A stretch of DNA of 64,000 bases. Origin: an uncultured Bacteroidota bacterium (GTDB lineage Bacteria; Bacteroidota; Bacteroidia; Chitinophagales; Saprospiraceae). The DNA lies in assembly GCA_937872515.1 (NCBI GenBank), contig CALMSX010000091.1:1-64000 (forward strand). Reading direction: 5' to 3'. How positions within the stretch are numbered: the stretch's first letter is position 1; every line of letters starts with the position of its first letter. Of this stretch, positions 8,954-23,704 are shown one piece after another. The notes beneath the pieces are model-generated. The model searched no databases. It was given only the letters and a program-made list of their open reading frames with translations, and was not told the DNA's origin. The translations under genes and the position numbers were made by a program.

Positions 8954-11900
8954 TTATTCAGCTACTTCGTTCTCTACTTCTTCTTCCACTTCTGCTTCAT
9001 TCACATTACGAACGCCCATGTTTCTGAAGATCTTGGTACCGGTACCGGCAGGGATCAACTTACCTACAATAACGTTTTCTTTCAGACCATTGAGGTAATC
9101 TGTTTTACCGCTCATGGCTGCAGAACTCAATACCTTGGTAGTTTCCTGGAACGATGCTGCTGAAATCCATGAGTACGTACCCAATGATGCCCTGGTAATA
9201 CCCTGGAGCAATGGTCGCGATGTGGCTGCTAAAGCATCTCTCACTTCGATGATCTTTTTATCGTTTCGTTTTAAGAATGAATTTTCTTCTCTCAACTGAC
9301 GGATAGAAATGATCTGACCAACGTGGTACCTTGTAGAATCTCCTGCTTCGGTAACTACTTTTTTATCAAAGATATAGTCGTTTTGTTCCAGGAATTCGTG
9401 TCTGGTAACAGCTTCACCTTCGAGGAAGGTGGTATCACCCGGTTCAACGATTTCAACGTCACGCATCATTTGTCTTACGATTACTTCGATGTGTTTGTCA
9501 TTGATATTGATACCTTGTGAACGGTAAACTTCCTGAACACCATTTACCAGATAAGACTGCACCGCAAATGGTCCCTTGATATCAAGGATGTCCATCGGAG
9601 AAACTGCACCATCTGTAATAGGGTTGCCTGCTCTCACGAAGTCACCTTCCTGCACCAGCATGTGTCTTGACAGACCTACCAGGTACTTCCTTCTTTGGCC
9701 GGTTTTTTCATCATCGATAAAGATCTCACGGTTACCCCTTTTAATCTTCCCAAAAGTGATGATACCATCGATTTCGGCAACGGTTGCCGGGTTAGATGGA
9801 TTTCTGGCTTCAAACAATTCAGTTACCCTTGGCAGACCCCCTGTGATATCCTGGATCTTACCCAAAGATCTTGGGATCTTCACCATTTTTTGACCTGCCT
9901 GGATCTCTGCACCGTCTTCGATGGAGATATAGGCACCTACCGGCAATGAATAAACTTTCAGTTCTTCACCTGCAGTAGAAATGATGCGGATGATTGGAAT
10001 CTTTTTCTTGTTTTTAGGCTCAATAATCACCTTGTCTGCATAACCGGTCTGGTCGTCACGTTCAACCCTGAACGTAACCCCTTCTTCGATGCCTTCAAAT
10101 TGTGCAATCCCTTTGAACTCAGAAATGATTACGTTGTTGAATGGATCCCATTCACAAATCACATCTCCTTTGCCTACTTTCTGGTTGTTTTTCACTTTCA
10201 GGTCAGAACCGTACGGAATGTGGTGGGTATTGAAAACCTTACCCGTTTCTACATCCACAATTCTGATTTCCCCTGATCTGGATAAAACCACAGTGGCAGA
10301 ACTATCAACACTTTCGGTAACCTTGATGTTGTCAAACTCAACTTTACCTTCAAATTTAGAAACAATTTCAGATTCTGTCTTGGTCACAGAAGCAATACCA
10401 CCCACGTGAAAGGTCCTCAGGGTAAGCTGGGTACCCGGTTCACCGATTGACTGGGCTGCAATGATACCCACTGCATCTCCGGCTTCGGCGATCCTGCCGT
10501 TGGCAAGGTTTTTACCATAACACTTGGCACAAACACCACTTTTGGTTTCGCAGGTAAGCACCGATCTGATGGTAACACTTTCGATACCTGATTCTTCTAT
10601 TCTGTGAGCAATCGCGTCATTTATGTATTCGCCTGCTTCCAAAATGATCTCATCGGTAACAGGATCAACGATATTGTACAGAGTAAACCTTCCTACGATT
10701 CTGGAAGATAGGTTTTCAATTACGCTTTCATTGTCTTTCAGAGCCGAAGTTTCAATACCTCTTAAGGTATCACAGTCGTTTTCAGTAATGATCACATCCT
10801 GAGCAACGTCTACCAACCTACGGGTAAGGTAACCCGCATCCGCAGTTTTAAGGGCCGTATCCGCCAAACCTTTACGGGCACCGTGGGTTGAGATAAAGTA
10901 TTCCAAAACCGAAAGGCCTTCCAGGAAGTTGGAGAGGATTGGGTTTTCGATGATCGCACCTCCGGTATCCCCAGATTTTCTAGGTTTTGCCATCAAGCCC
11001 CTGAGTCCTGCCAACTGTTTGATCTGTTGCTTACTACCCCTGGCGCCTGAATCCAACATCATAAACACAGAGTTGAATCCACCTTTGTGCTGTGACAATT
11101 CACGCATCAGGTTTTCTGTGATCATGTTATCCGCAAATGTCCACTTATCTATGACCTGGTTGTAACGCTCATTTGGCGTAATCAATCCCATATTGTAATT
11201 TTCCCACACTTCATCAACCTCAGCCTGGGCATCAAGCAAGGTTTGTTCTTTGATAGAAGGTGTAATCAAATCTCCGATGTTGAACGAAAGTCCACCTTTG
11301 AAAGACCAGTAGAAACCCAATTCCTTGATCTCATCCAGGAACTGCGCCGTTTCGTAAAAGTCGGTTCTGATGATGATATCCGAGATTACCTTTTTAAGGT
11401 TTTTCTTAGTCATCAGAATATTGATGAAAGGCACAGATTTAGGAACAGCTTCATTGAATATAACCCTTCCTACTGTAGATTCTACCAGACCAGTGCCAAT
11501 AGAACCATCTTCATTCTGGATCCTTGATTTTACTTTTATGGGTGCATGCAGATCAATTTTACCCTCGTTGAAGGCAATGAGCACTTCTTCTGCAGAATAA
11601 AATTTCATTCCGGCTCCTCTTACTTCTCCTTTTCTGGCCTTTGTCAGATAGTACAGACCCAAAACCATGTCTTGTGAAGGCAGGGTAACAGGAGATCCAT
11701 CCTGAGGGTTGAGCATGTTGTGTGATGACAACATCAATACCTGAGCCTCCAGGATAGCAGCGTGACTCAAAGGCACGTGAACGGCCATCTGGTCACCGTC
11801 AAAGTCGGCGTTGAACGCACCGCACACCAACGGGTGCAACTGGATCGCTTTTCCTTCTACCAATCTTGGCTGGAAAGCCTGGATTGACAATCTGTGAAGA

Positions 11901-13222
11901 GTCGGTGCCCTGTTGAGTAATACCGGGTGTCCTTTGAGGATATTTTCGAGGATTTCCCAAATAATAGGATCCTTCTTATCAACTAGTTTTTTAGCAGATT
12001 TTACCGTTTTAACCACTCCCCTTTCGATGAGTTTACGGATGATAAACGGCTTGAACAATTCTGCTGCCATTCCCTTTGGAATTCCGCATTCATGCAGGTG
12101 TAAGGTTGGTCCTACCACGATCACCGAACGACCAGAGTAGTCAACCCTTTTTCCCAAAAGGTTTTGACGGAAACGACCTTGTTTTCCTTTCAGGATGTCG
12201 CTCAATGATTTCAATGCCCTTCCTCCTTCTGCTTTTACCGCATTGGATTTTCTGGAGTTGTCAAACAAAGAGTCAACCGCTTCCTGCAACATCCTCTTTT
12301 CATTTCGGAGGATTACTTCAGGAGCCTTGATTTCCAACAACCTCTTCAAACGGTTGTTACGGATGATCACCCTTCTGTAAAGATCGTTCAAATCTGAACT
12401 CGCAAACCTTCCACCATCAAGAGGCACCAAAGGTCTCAATTCTGGGGGTATTACCGGCAGGTACTGGATGATGGTCCACTCCGGACGATTTGTATTTTTT
12501 TCGAACCCTTCTTTAAAAGCTTCTACAACGCGAAGTCTTTTGAGGGCTTCTGATTTTCTTTGCTGTGATGTTTCAACGGATGCCTGGTGTCTAAGATCAT
12601 ACGATAAGTTGGCCAGGTCGAGACGCATCAGCAGATCAAAAATCGCTTCAGCTCCCATTTTGGCAACAAACTTATTGGGATCACTGTCGTCCAACATCTG
12701 ATTTTCTTTTGGTAAAGAATCCAGAATAGCCAGGTAATCTTCTTCCGAAAGAAGCTCAAGGTATTTAACTTCACCTTCTTTGATACCGGGCTGGATGACC
12801 ACAAATTTCTCATAATAGATGATAGACTCGAGGTTTTTTGAAGAGGTACCCAGCAGGTAACCTATCTTGTTGGGGAGTGATTTAAAAAACCAGATGTGAA
12901 CAACAGGAACCACCAGTTTGATGTGCCCCATTCTTTCTCGTCTGACCTTTTTCTCAGTCACTTCCACACCACAACGGTCACACACGATTCCTTTGTATCG
13001 GATTCTTTTGTATTTACCGCAGTAACACTCGTAATCCTTTACCGGACCAAAAATACGTTCACAAAACAGACCGTCTCTTTCCGGCTTATATGACCTGTAG
13101 TTGATGGTTTCCGGCTTCAGTACCTCACCCCTTGATCTCTCCAGAATTTCATCAGGAGAAGAGAGACTTATGGTAATTGAATCGAAAGCCTTACCAACCT
13201 TTGCAACTTTTTTTAATGCCAT
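8954..13222 (-). CDS. rpoC: DNA-directed RNA polymerase subunit beta'
   Basis: Largest core RNA polymerase subunit, 1422 aa, normal for Bacteroidota. The N-terminal zinc-binding cysteines (ECYCGKYKR ... CDRCG) lie at about residues 65-85, and the catalytic Mg-binding motif NADFDGDQ at about 470. The second zinc cluster ([13 protein letters not shown]) lies at about 885-900, followed by the trigger-helix region [13 protein letters not shown]. The C-terminus ends in an acidic tail rich in Glu and Val. It starts 20 bp after rpoB and is surely in the same transcript. Confidence 0.98.
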   Translation of the reverse strand: MALKKVAKVGKAFDSITISLSSPDEILERSRGEVLKPETINYRSYKPERDGLFCERIFGPVKDYECYCGKYKRIRYKGIVCDRCGVEVTEKKVRRERMGHIKLVVPVVHIWFFKSLPNKIGYLLGTSSKNLESIIYYEKFVVIQPGIKEGEVKYLELLSEEDYLAILDSLPKENQMLDDSDPNKFVAKMGAEAIFDLLMRLDLANLSYDLRHQASVETSQQRKSEALKRLRVVEAFKEGFEKNTNRPEWTIIQYLPVIPPELRPLVPLDGGRFASSDLNDLYRRVIIRNNRLKRLLEIKAPEVILRNEKRMLQEAVDSLFDNSRKSNAVKAEGGRALKSLSDILKGKQGRFRQNLLGKRVDYSGRSVIVVGPTLHLHECGIPKGMAAELFKPFIIRKLIERGVVKTVKSAKKLVDKKDPIIWEILENILKGHPVLLNRAPTLHRLSIQAFQPRLVEGKAIQLHPLVCGAFNADFDGDQMAVHVPLSHAAILEAQVLMLSSHNMLNPQDGSPVTLPSQDMVLGLYYLTKARKGEVRGAGMKFYSAEEVLIAFNEGKIDLHAPIKVKSRIQNEDGSIGTGLVESTVGRVIFNEAVPKSVPFINILMTKKNLKKVISDIIIRTDFYETAQFLDEIKELGFYWSFKGGLSFNIGDLITPSIKEQTLLDAQAEVDEVWENYNMGLITPNERYNQVIDKWTFADNMITENLMRELSQHKGGFNSVFMMLDSGARGSKQQIKQLAGLRGLMAKPRKSGDTGGAIIENPILSNFLEGLSVLEYFISTHGARKGLADTALKTADAGYLTRRLVDVAQDVIITENDCDTLRGIETSALKDNESVIENLSSRIVGRFTLYNIVDPVTDEIILEAGEYINDAIAHRIEESGIESVTIRSVLTCETKSGVCAKCYGKNLANGRIAEAGDAVGIIAAQSIGEPGTQLTLRTFHVGGIASVTKTESEIVSKFEGKVEFDNIKVTESVDSSATVVLSRSGEIRIVDVETGKVFNTHHIPYGSDLKVKNNQKVGKGDVICEWDPFNNVIISEFKGIAQFEGIEEGVTFRVERDDQTGYADKVIIEPKNKKKIPIIRIISTAGEELKVYSLPVGAYISIEDGAEIQAGQKMVKIPRSLGKIQDITGGLPRVTELFEARNPSNPATVAEIDGIITFGKIKRGNREIFIDDEKTGQRRKYLVGLSRHMLVQEGDFVRAGNPITDGAVSPMDILDIKGPFAVQSYLVNGVQEVYRSQGININDKHIEVIVRQMMRDVEIVEPGDTTFLEGEAVTRHEFLEQNDYIFDKKVVTEAGDSTRYHVGQIISIRQLREENSFLKRNDKKIIEVRDALAATSRPLLQGITRASLGTYSWISAASFQETTKVLSSAAMSGKTDYLNGLKENVIVGKLIPAGTGTKIFRNMGVRNVNEAEVEEEVENEVAE

Positions 13223-13242
13223 TTGCAGGTATAATTTTTAGA

Positions 13243-17055
<3,813 letters not shown>

Positions 17056-17130
17056 CCTAAAATCTTTATTTTTTTAACACCGGAATTAGGCCGATGTTCT
17101 GAATTTTCCACAAAAGTATAAATGGCAATG

Positions 17131-17194
17131 GGCTTAGTCCCCGTGTTTGGGGACCAAGCCGAACCATTTATTTGTAAGACTTAGAGACTAAGCC
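17131..17194 (-). promoter_or_regulatory. rplL-rpoB intercistronic stem-loops with mutually exclusive pairing
   Basis: Two hairpins lie in the gap between rplL and rpoB. One pairs 17131-17142 with 17149-17160 (GGCTTAGTCCCC with GGGGACCAAGCC, one mismatch). A smaller one uses CTTAG and CTAAG around 17180-17192. The outer segment 17131-17139 (GGCTTAGTC) is also an exact reverse complement of 17186-17194 (GACTAAGCC), so a long-range pairing competes with both local hairpins. There is no T-tract after the hairpin, so it is better read as an attenuator or processing site than as a plain terminator. Other bacteria have an attenuator or RNase III site at the same place. Confidence 0.5.
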
Positions 17195-17206
17195 TTTCAT
17201 ACAGAA

Positions 17207-17584
17207 TTACTTCAATTCTACAGTTGCACCTGCTTCGGTAAGAACAGTTTTGATTTGTTCTGCCTCTGCTTTAGGTACAGCGGTCTTCAAAGTAGAAGGA
17301 GCACCGTCAACCATGTCTTTTGCTTCTTTCAAGCCAAGGTTCAACAGGTTTTTCACCTCTTTAACAACCGCAAGTTTGTTTGCTCCACCTGAAGCCAAAA
17401 CTACATCGAATTCAGTTTTTTCAGCAGCAGCAACTTCTCCACCACCAGCTGCAGGAGCAGCGACAGCAACAGCAGCAGCAGCTGGCTCGATACCGTATTC
17501 GTCTTTCAAAATTTGAGCAAGTTCGTTAACTTCTTTAACTGTCAAGTTTACAAGTTGCTCTGCAAATGCTTTTAAATCAGCCAT
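17207..17584 (-). CDS. rplL: 50S ribosomal protein L7/L12
   Basis: 125-aa stalk protein that recruits translation GTPases. The N-terminal dimerisation helices ([25 protein letters not shown]) are joined by an Ala/Gly-rich hinge (residues about 35-52) to the C-terminal domain, which contains [27 protein letters not shown]. Length is standard. It follows rplJ by 66 bp within the ribosomal/RNA polymerase operon. Confidence 0.97.
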   Translation of the reverse strand: MADLKAFAEQLVNLTVKEVNELAQILKDEYGIEPAAAAVAVAAPAAGGGEVAAAEKTEFDVVLASGGANKLAVVKEVKNLLNLGLKEAKDMVDGAPSTLKTAVPKAEAEQIKTVLTEAGATVELK

Positions 17585-17650
17585 TTTTCTGAGTTTTAAA
17601 TTTTTAACAATAATGAATTAATTATTATGGCGTTGTCTTGGAAGCCAAAT

Positions 17651-18178
17651 TTAGTTTGCTCTTTCTTCGAGCGCTTTAACCAGACCAGCGATGGTATTGC
17701 CACCTGATTTAAGGGCAGAAATAACATTTTTCGCAGGTGATTGCAACAAGCCAACAATTTCGCCAATAAGCTCATTTTTGGACTTGAGTGCAGCCAGTGC
17801 ATCCAGTTGATCGTCACCTATAAATACACCACTGTCGATGTAAGCAGCCTTCAATACCGGTTTTTCATTGGTCTTTCTGAAATCTTTAATGACCTTTGCC
17901 GGAAGGTTGGCTGTTTCACAGAACAACAGGGTTGTTGGCCCGTGTAATGCATCATAGATGGCTACATAATTTTTTTCCTCTGCATTGGGCTCCATAGCCT
18001 TTTTTGCAAGGGTATTTTTAACCACATGTACTTCGATGCCTTTTTCGTAACAAATTCTTCTGAATTTGTTGATGGCTTCTACTGTCAGGGCTGATGAGTC
18101 AGTAATGTAAAAAAATGGGTTGTTGGCAAATTTTTCCTTCAGCTCATCTATCATTAAGGCCTTTTCTCCTTTCTTCAT
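17651..18178 (-). CDS. rplJ: 50S ribosomal protein L10
   Basis: 175-aa protein anchoring L7/L12 dimers to the ribosome stalk base. Features are the KFRRICYEKGIEVHVVKNTLAKKA motif (about 40-62), the GPTTLLFC segment and a C-terminal helix (ISALKSGGNTIAGLVKALEERAN) that binds L12. It starts 20 bp after rplA. L10 usually regulates its own operon through the leader; no clear leader structure is seen in this short gap. Confidence 0.97.
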   Translation of the reverse strand: MKKGEKALMIDELKEKFANNPFFYITDSSALTVEAINKFRRICYEKGIEVHVVKNTLAKKAMEPNAEEKNYVAIYDALHGPTTLLFCETANLPAKVIKDFRKTNEKPVLKAAYIDSGVFIGDDQLDALAALKSKNELIGEIVGLLQSPAKNVISALKSGGNTIAGLVKALEERAN

Positions 18179-18198
18179 TTTGAATAGATTTTTGATGA

Positions 18199-18891
18199 TT
18201 AATGAATGGTTTTAGGATCAACCTTGATCCCCGGACTCATGGTAGAAGCCACACTGATGGATTTCATGTAAGTACCTTTAGCGGTACTTGGTTTCATTCT
18301 TTCCAGTGTTGACAACAATTCTTTTGCATTGTCTGCCAATTTTTCCTTAGAGAAAGAAACCCTTCCAATGGTTGTGTGGATGATACCATATTTGTCTACC
18401 CTGAATGAAATTTTACCTTTTTTAACGTCTTCTACTGCAGCAGCTACATCAAGGGTAACCGTACCCGTTTTTGGGTTAGGCATTAGGTTTCTTGGACCCA
18501 GGATCCTACCTACCTGACCAACTTTGGCCATTACATCAGGTGTTGCAATGATGACGTCGATATCGGTCCAACCTCCCTTGATCTGGGTGATATAATCATC
18601 CAAACCTACGTGGTCAGCGCCCGCGTTTCTGGCTTCCTGTTCCTTGTCCGGATTACAGAGAACCAAAACCTTTTTTGTTTTACCTGTACCGTGAGGCAAT
18701 GTAACGGTACCTCTGATAGCCTGGTCTGCTTTTCGAGGATCTACACCCAATCTGATGTGCAAGTCAACTGACGCATCAAATTTTGTAGTGTTTACTTCCT
18801 TAACCAAGGCTACTGAATCAGCAAGGGCATAAAGTTTGGTAGCATCTACCTTACCCTCTACTGCCTTTCTTTTTTTTGTAAGATTAGCCAT
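18199..18891 (-). CDS. rplA: 50S ribosomal protein L1
   Basis: 230-aa L1-stalk protein, normal length. The RNA-binding region includes [20 protein letters not shown] near residues 38-57, the [12 protein letters not shown] segment and the conserved [18 protein letters not shown] motif at about 130-147. It lies between rplK and rplJ in the usual order. L1 commonly represses rplKA translation; no operator was identified here. Confidence 0.97.
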   Translation of the reverse strand: MANLTKKRKAVEGKVDATKLYALADSVALVKEVNTTKFDASVDLHIRLGVDPRKADQAIRGTVTLPHGTGKTKKVLVLCNPDKEQEARNAGADHVGLDDYITQIKGGWTDIDVIIATPDVMAKVGQVGRILGPRNLMPNPKTGTVTLDVAAAVEDVKKGKISFRVDKYGIIHTTIGRVSFSKEKLADNAKELLSTLERMKPSTAKGTYMKSISVASTMSPGIKVDPKTIH

Positions 18892-18956
18892 TATGATAAG
18901 TTTTGAGGTAATATCGCCTCGTACAATTGACGAGACTCCCTACCGGTTAAAAAATA

Positions 18957-19406
18957 TTAATTTTCGTTGCTCCAGGGAGGTGTTCCTGAAACGGTAATAC
19001 CCATAGATCTTGCGGTACCGGCAACCATGCTCATTGCAGACTCCAATGTAAATGCATTGAGGTCAGGCATCTTGTTTTCAGCAATAGCCTTGATCTGATC
19101 CCAGGTAACAGAACCTACCTTATTACGGTTAGATTGTGCAGAACCTGATTTCAGCTTGGTTGCTTCCAACAATTGAATGGCGGCAGCTGGTGTTTTGATA
19201 ACAAAGTCGAATGACTTGTCTTTGTACACCGTAATCAGCACTGGTACAAGCTTACCAGGAATTTCCTGAGTAGCAGCGTTGAACCTCTTGCAAAATTCCA
19301 TGATATTGACACCTTTGGAACCTAGCGCAGGACCTACTGGAGGAGCCGGATTGGCTGCACCACCTTTAACCTGCAACTTTACAAACGTTTCAATTTCTTT
19401 TGCCAT
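18957..19406 (-). CDS. rplK: 50S ribosomal protein L11
   Basis: 149-aa protein of the GTPase-associated centre, slightly longer than the usual 141-147. The N-terminal proline-rich [22 protein letters not shown] segment and the C-terminal rRNA-binding domain (SMGITVSG near the end) are clear. The start sits 76 bp after nusG. Confidence 0.97.
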   Translation of the reverse strand: MAKEIETFVKLQVKGGAANPAPPVGPALGSKGVNIMEFCKRFNAATQEIPGKLVPVLITVYKDKSFDFVIKTPAAAIQLLEATKLKSGSAQSNRNKVGSVTWDQIKAIAENKMPDLNAFTLESAMSMVAGTARSMGITVSGTPPWSNEN

Positions 19407-19482
19407 TTTAAAATTTTTGTATAAATCAAATTATATTAAGTCGTTTTCCTTTCCGTGGAAGCATTTAAAGCCGGTTGAAGGA

Positions 19483-20034
19483 CTACGACTGTTTTTCTAC
19501 TTGTGCAAAATTGAGCTCTACTTCTGTGCCCCTGCCAAAGATTTTCACAATGACCTTGAGCTTTTTCTTTTCTTCGTTAACTTCTTTTACATCGCCCACA
19601 AAATCTTTGAACGGACCGTCAATAATTTTAACGGTTTCGTTCACCAGGAATGGATCCAGCATTGCCTCCCCTCCCAGTTGTGATTCATCGGCCTTACCCA
19701 GCATTCTGTTTGCCTCATGCTGAGACATTGGAATGGGGTTATTTTTACCCAGAAAGTGGATTACGTTGGTGAGGTTGGAAATGGCATTGATGACCTCTCC
19801 CGAAAATTTTTCAGGGATGGCTTCTACCAGGATATAGCCCGGAAGGATGTTGCGCTCAATGGTCTGTTTCTTACCATTGCGCATTTTATACACCTTCTCA
19901 ATTGGAACTATTACCTGTAGTACTACATCATTCCACTCGTTCCTGGAAATTTCAAGATCAATCTTTTCTTTGATCTTTTTCTCTTTTCCACTGATCACCC
20001 GCAGTGAGTACCACTTCGCTGTAGTTTCACTCAT
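19483..20034 (-). CDS. nusG: Transcription termination/antitermination factor NusG
   Basis: 183-aa NusG with the N-terminal NGN domain (KWYSLRVISGKEKKI ... NILPGYILVE) and a C-terminal KOW motif (VKIIDGPFKDFVGDV) at about 133-147. It couples RNA polymerase to Rho or the ribosome. Its ATG overlaps the secE stop in an ATGA junction, giving translational coupling. Confidence 0.96.
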   Translation of the reverse strand: MSETTAKWYSLRVISGKEKKIKEKIDLEISRNEWNDVVLQVIVPIEKVYKMRNGKKQTIERNILPGYILVEAIPEKFSGEVINAISNLTNVIHFLGKNNPIPMSQHEANRMLGKADESQLGGEAMLDPFLVNETVKIIDGPFKDFVGDVKEVNEEKKKLKVIVKIFGRGTEVELNFAQVEKQS

Positions 20035-20225
20035 GATCCTAATCCATATATTAGAGAAAGTGCTTTGTTGGCAACTGAATCCATAAGGAAGGTTACCAAT
20101 GCAAAAATAGCTGTAGCAACCAGCACAATTCTGGTATGAGAAATTAATTCTCCCCAGGTAGGCCAGGTTACGTTGTTCAACAACTCGTGAATACTTTCTT
20201 TAATGTACAATCTGATGTTATCCAT
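20031..20225 (-). CDS. secE: Preprotein translocase subunit SecE
   Basis: Short 64-aa SecE with an amphipathic N-terminal helix (IRLYIKESIHELLNNVTWPTW) and one C-terminal membrane segment (VLVATAIFALVTFLMDSVA). The conserved V-T-W-P junction is present. I chose the ATG at 20225, because extending the frame upstream would run into tRNA-Trp. It forms the SecYEG channel with SecY and SecG, encoded elsewhere. Confidence 0.95.
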   Translation of the reverse strand: MDNIRLYIKESIHELLNNVTWPTWGELISHTRIVLVATAIFALVTFLMDSVANKALSLIYGLGS

Positions 20226-20254
20226 TGTAATGTATTTATGCCCTTTAACGGGTT

Positions 20255-20330
20255 TGGCAGGGAAGACAGGACTCGAACCTGCAACTTGCGGTTTTGGAGA
20301 CCGCTGCTCTACCAATTGAACTACTTCCCT
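20255..20330 (-). tRNA. trnW: tRNA-Trp (CCA)
   Basis: A cloverleaf folds on the minus strand: acceptor AGGGAAG pairs with CTTCCCT, discriminator G, and a genomically encoded CCA end. The anticodon loop CTCCAAA gives anticodon CCA, and the T loop is GTTCGAGTC. It sits just before secE, a conserved position in Bacteroidota, and is probably processed from the secE-nusG-ribosomal transcript. Confidence 0.95.
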
Positions 20331-20384
20331 AAATTATTTCAAAAAATGTAAACCATAAAAGCTTACTTAACCTATTCAATTCTA

Positions 20385-20392
20385 CAAACTTA
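20385..20392 (-). promoter_or_regulatory. Candidate -7 box for the tRNA-Trp-secE-nusG-rpl operon
   Basis: On the minus strand this reads TAAGTTTG, matching the Bacteroidota -7 consensus TAnnTTTG. It lies about 55 nt before the tRNA-Trp 5' end and just after the tuf terminator, the expected place for a new promoter. No TTTG -33 box is seen at the usual 18-20 nt distance. Confidence 0.45.
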
Positions 20393-20431
20393 TACTTTAA
20401 TAAGTTGTTTAATGTGAAAATCATATATACT

Positions 20432-20473
20432 AAAAAAGAGAATTAAGCACCTTGAGGTGCTTAAATCTCTTTT
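20432..20473 (-). terminator. Rho-independent terminator after tuf
   Basis: On the minus strand AAGAGATTTAAGCACC pairs with GGTGCTTAATTCTCTT (one small internal mismatch) around a short loop, followed by a run of Ts. It ends the tRNA-tuf transcript before the tRNA-Trp operon. Confidence 0.88.
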
Positions 20474-20493
20474 AAACATATTTTACTGAATGC

Positions 20494-21690
20494 TTATTCT
20501 ATGATTTCAGTAACCTGACCGGCACCTACTGTTCTACCACCTTCGCGGATCGCAAAACGAAGACCTTTCTCCATTGCGATAGGGCTCACCAACTGCACTT
20601 CGATTGAAATGTTATCACCTGGCATTACCATTTCCACGTTTTCTGGAAGTTTCACGTCACCGGTAACGTCTGTTGTTCTGAAGTAGAACTGTGGACGGTA
20701 TCCGTTGAAGAATGGAGTATGACGGCCACCTTCTTCTTTAGAAAGTACGTAAACCTCACACTTAAATTTCATGTGTGGCTTCACTGATCCTGGCTTACAA
20801 ATAACCATACCTCTTCTGATCGCTTCTTTGTCGATACCACGAAGTAGGATACCTGCGTTGTCACCAGCCTCACCTCTGTCAAGAAGTTTTCTAAACATCT
20901 CAACTCCAGTTACTGTTGATGTCAATGGCTTCTCACCTGGTTTCATCATACCTATGATTTCAACAGGATCGCCCACGTTGATAACTCCTTTTTCAATTCT
21001 ACCAGTGGCAACGGTACCCCTACCTGTAATAGAGAAAACGTCTTCGATTGGCATCAAGAAAGGCTTGTCAACTTCACGTGTTGGTTCTGGGATGTGTGAA
21101 TCCACAGCAGCCATCAAATCTTCAATTGCTTTTTTACCTTCTGGAGTTCCCTCCAATGCTTTGATCGCTGAACCTTTGATGATGGGTGCATCGTCGCCTC
21201 CAAATCCGTACTGATCCAACAATTCTCTAACCTCCATTTCAACGAGTTCCAACATTTCTGGATCGTCAACGAGGTCAACTTTATTCATAAATACAACTAT
21301 TTTTGGAACACCTACTTGTTTCGCCAAAAGGATGTGCTCCCTTGTCTGAGGCATTGGACCGTCAGTTGCAGCTACTACAAGGATGGCACCGTCCATCTGA
21401 GCCGCTCCCGTTACCATGTTTTTTACATAGTCAGCGTGACCCGGACAGTCAACGTGTGCATAGTGCCTGTTAGCAGTCTGGTATTCTACGTGCGCCGTGT
21501 TGATGGTGATACCCCTTTCTTTTTCTTCAGGAGCCGCATCGATAGAATCGTAATCTTTTTTCTCTGCAAGTCCAGACTCTGATAAAACGTATGTAATTGC
21601 AGCTGTAAGGGTCGTTTTTCCGTGGTCAACGTGACCAATGGTACCTATGTTTACGTGTGGTTTCGACCTGTCAAATGTTCCTTTAGCCAT
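20494..21690 (-). CDS. tuf: Translation elongation factor Tu
   Basis: 398-aa GTPase that carries aminoacyl-tRNA to the ribosome. GTP motifs are GHVDHGKT (G1, about residues 19-26), the effector-loop threonine in [17 protein letters not shown] (G3) and NKVD (G4). Domains 2 and 3 are complete, ending in [10 protein letters not shown]. It is preceded by four tRNA genes on the same strand, an arrangement that ties EF-Tu and tRNA supply. Confidence 0.98.
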   Translation of the reverse strand: MAKGTFDRSKPHVNIGTIGHVDHGKTTLTAAITYVLSESGLAEKKDYDSIDAAPEEKERGITINTAHVEYQTANRHYAHVDCPGHADYVKNMVTGAAQMDGAILVVAATDGPMPQTREHILLAKQVGVPKIVVFMNKVDLVDDPEMLELVEMEVRELLDQYGFGGDDAPIIKGSAIKALEGTPEGKKAIEDLMAAVDSHIPEPTREVDKPFLMPIEDVFSITGRGTVATGRIEKGVINVGDPVEIIGMMKPGEKPLTSTVTGVEMFRKLLDRGEAGDNAGILLRGIDKEAIRRGMVICKPGSVKPHMKFKCEVYVLSKEEGGRHTPFFNGYRPQFYFRTTDVTGDVKLPENVEMVMPGDNISIEVQLVSPIAMEKGLRFAIREGGRTVGAGQVTEIIE

Positions 21691-21743
21691 TGCTTGAAAT
21701 TTTTCAGTAATTTAAATATGTTAATGAATGTGTAATTCCATTG

Positions 21744-21815
<72 letters not shown>

Positions 21816-21847
21816 GATAAAGAAAGCGCCTACTTTCTTTCACTTTG

Positions 21848-21920
21848 AGCGGGAGACGAGACTCGAACTCGCGACCCTCAGCTTGGAAGGCTGATGCTCT
21901 ACCAACTGAGCTACTCCCGC
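21848..21920 (-). tRNA. trnG: tRNA-Gly (TCC)
   Basis: Acceptor GCGGGAG pairs with CTCCCGC. The loop CTTCCAA in stem CAGC/GCTG gives anticodon TCC. D arm GCTC...GAGC and T-loop GTTCGAGTC are present. CCA is not encoded. Confidence 0.95.
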
Positions 21921-21938
21921 CTTTTTCAGCTTTTTTCG

Positions 21939-22021
21939 TGGGGGTGGTGGGATTCGAACCTACTCAGTCAGAGACACCAGATTTACAGTCTGGCCCGGCT
22001 CTCCTACTCCGGCGCACCCCC
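21939..22021 (-). tRNA. trnY: tRNA-Tyr (GTA)
   Basis: An 83-nt class II tRNA with a long variable arm (GTGTCTCTGACTGAG region). Acceptor GGGGGTG pairs with CACCCCC. The anticodon stem CCAGA/TCTGG encloses loop CTGTAAA, giving anticodon GTA. Confidence 0.94.
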
Positions 22022-22067
22022 TACTATAAAAGCTTCCGGATTACCATTGCACTATTCAGTGCTTTTG

Positions 22068-22141
22068 AGCCAGTGGAGGGATTCGAACCCCCGACCAGCT
22101 GATTACAAATCAGCTGCTCTGGCCAACTGAGCTACACTGGC
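22068..22141 (-). tRNA. trnT: tRNA-Thr (TGT)
   Basis: Acceptor GCCAGTG pairs with CACTGGC. The stem GCTGA/TCAGC with loop TTTGTAA gives anticodon TGT, a second threonine isoacceptor. It is the first gene after the promoter of the tRNA-tuf transcript. Confidence 0.95.
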
Positions 22142-22224
22142 TTATGGCTTTAAAATTACTTTGGTAATTCCGGTTAATTTTCGTAAATTCAAAATACACT
22201 TTTTACCTGCCGCAAAAAGCGATG

Positions 22225-22254
22225 CAAAAATAATACAATTTCAGTTACCACAAA
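22225..22254 (-). promoter_or_regulatory. Promoter of the tRNA-tuf transcription unit
   Basis: On the minus strand TTTG (22251-22254), an 18-nt spacer and TATTTTTG (22225-22232) match the Bacteroidota consensus TTTG-N19-TAnnTTTG almost exactly. The predicted start is near 22219, about 78 nt before the first tRNA. The sequence just upstream is A/T-tract rich, as for strong stable-RNA promoters. Confidence 0.75.
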
Positions 22255-22585
22255 ATAGTTTTTTAAATATTTTTGATTTTCTTACTTTTTGCATTGATTC
22301 TCTTTCATTTAACGATTATTATTTGTAGCCATATGAGCAAATTTTATTCTGATATATAGCTGGAACTTATTTTTTAATACCTGATTTTAAGCCCCATATA
22401 ACACTTTCGACGTTCTCTTTTGCTTTTTTTTATACCAAAGTTTATTTTTTCAGACGTCAAAATTAACCTCTTTTCTCCTTGCTTACCCCCTATTTTTTTA
22501 ACCACAAATCACCTAAACTCCCAATTCCCCTTCTTTTGGTCTTCATTTACCCTTTTGGGAGCCTGCTTTCTGTGGTCAGGGACAC
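22255..22585. other. AT-rich intergenic stretch
   Basis: Apart from the tRNA-tuf promoter at its left edge, this gap between the tRNA cluster and the 3' end of the ABC operon holds A/T tracts but no gene, RNA or clear terminator that I can support. Confidence 0.5.
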
Positions 22586-23704
22586 CTACGACCTTTTTCG
22601 GTAGCTCCACACAGCCAATCCGTTCAGTATCAGTCCTCCTATGGCTATGCTCTTCAAATGGGGCCAAATTTCATTCAAGCCGGCACCTTTCAACAAGACC
22701 ATCCGCATCACTTCAACCATATAGGTGACCGGATTTATCCAGGCAAGGGTCTGGGCCCAGTCAGGCATACTTTCAATTTGGGTATAAAGTCCACTGAGTA
22801 AGATAAAAATAAGCATAAAAAAGAAGGCCACCATCATTGCCTGCTGCTGGGTAGATGTAAAGTTGGAAATCAACAACCCAAATCCAAGGATGGCAAAAAG
22901 ATAAATGGCTGAAAACAGATACAAGACGGCTGCGTTAGGCCCCGGTGTTATGCCATGAACCACATAACTGATAAACAAGCCGATGGTTAAAATCACAAAG
23001 CCCAGCACCCAGAAAGGAAATAGTTTGCCCAACACAAATTCATGCTTTTTGATGGGAGAAACATTGATCTGTTCTATGGTGCCAATTTCTTTCTCACGCA
23101 CTATGTTTAAAGCCGATAAAAAGCCCCCCACCATGGTGAGCAAAACAGCCAGAATGCCCGGTACCATAAAGGTTTGATAGTTGGCCAGCTTGTTGTATCG
23201 ATTGGAAGCTGTCACCTTGATCAAAGGAAAGGGCGAAACCCTGGGAACCTGAATCCATTCTTGACGGATTTCATCGTTGTACTCATTCAGAATACCTAGG
23301 GTATAGGCTGCTCCCAGATTGCCTTTGGTGCCATTGACTGCATTGACAATCATCGCCATGCTGGCCTTATCTTCCGATACCCATTTGCGGGCAAAACCTA
23401 CCGGAATTTCAATAAACAAATCTACCTTGTCATCGGCCACCCAATGCATGGCTTCTTTGTGAGAAGGGGCATGTCCTACCAAATGAAAATAACCGGAATG
23501 TGCCAGCTTATTGGCCAGCCTTGCAGACTCTGCAGACCGATCGTAATCCACTATGGCAATGTCGATGTTTTTTACTTCATAATCGGCTGCAAAGGGCAGG
23601 ATCAGCAATTGCAGGGCTGGCATAATAAATATCATGCGCAAAATAGCAGGATCTCTAAAGGTCTGCCTGAATTCTTTGATGACTAAAAACCAAAAATTTC
23701 TCAT
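22586..23704 (-). CDS. ABC-2 type transporter permease (second permease of efflux operon)
   Basis: 372-aa membrane component of the YbhR/YhhJ class. One N-terminal membrane helix (IFIMPALQLLILPFAADY) is followed by a large extracytoplasmic domain (about 45-175), then five helices, with the signature NIVREKEIGTIEQINVSPI before helix 2. It overlaps the preceding permease by 4 bp. The paired permease is not identical, so a heterodimer is likely. It is the last gene of the TetR-TolC-HlyD-ABC operon. Confidence 0.88.
   Translation of the reverse strand: MRNFWFLVIKEFRQTFRDPAILRMIFIMPALQLLILPFAADYEVKNIDIAIVDYDRSAESARLANKLAHSGYFHLVGHAPSHKEAMHWVADDKVDLFIEIPVGFARKWVSEDKASMAMIVNAVNGTKGNLGAAYTLGILNEYNDEIRQEWIQVPRVSPFPLIKVTASNRYNKLANYQTFMVPGILAVLLTMVGGFLSALNIVREKEIGTIEQINVSPIKKHEFVLGKLFPFWVLGFVILTIGLFISYVVHGITPGPNAAVLYLFSAIYLFAILGFGLLISNFTSTQQQAMMVAFFFMLIFILLSGLYTQIESMPDWAQTLAWINPVTYMVEVMRMVLLKGAGLNEIWPHLKSIAIGGLILNGLAVWSYRKRS

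Noticed and set aside
20226..20315. N-terminal extension of SecE to 94 residues
   Set aside because: The extension runs through tRNA-Trp, and the shorter start gives a normal SecE length and the expected first helix.
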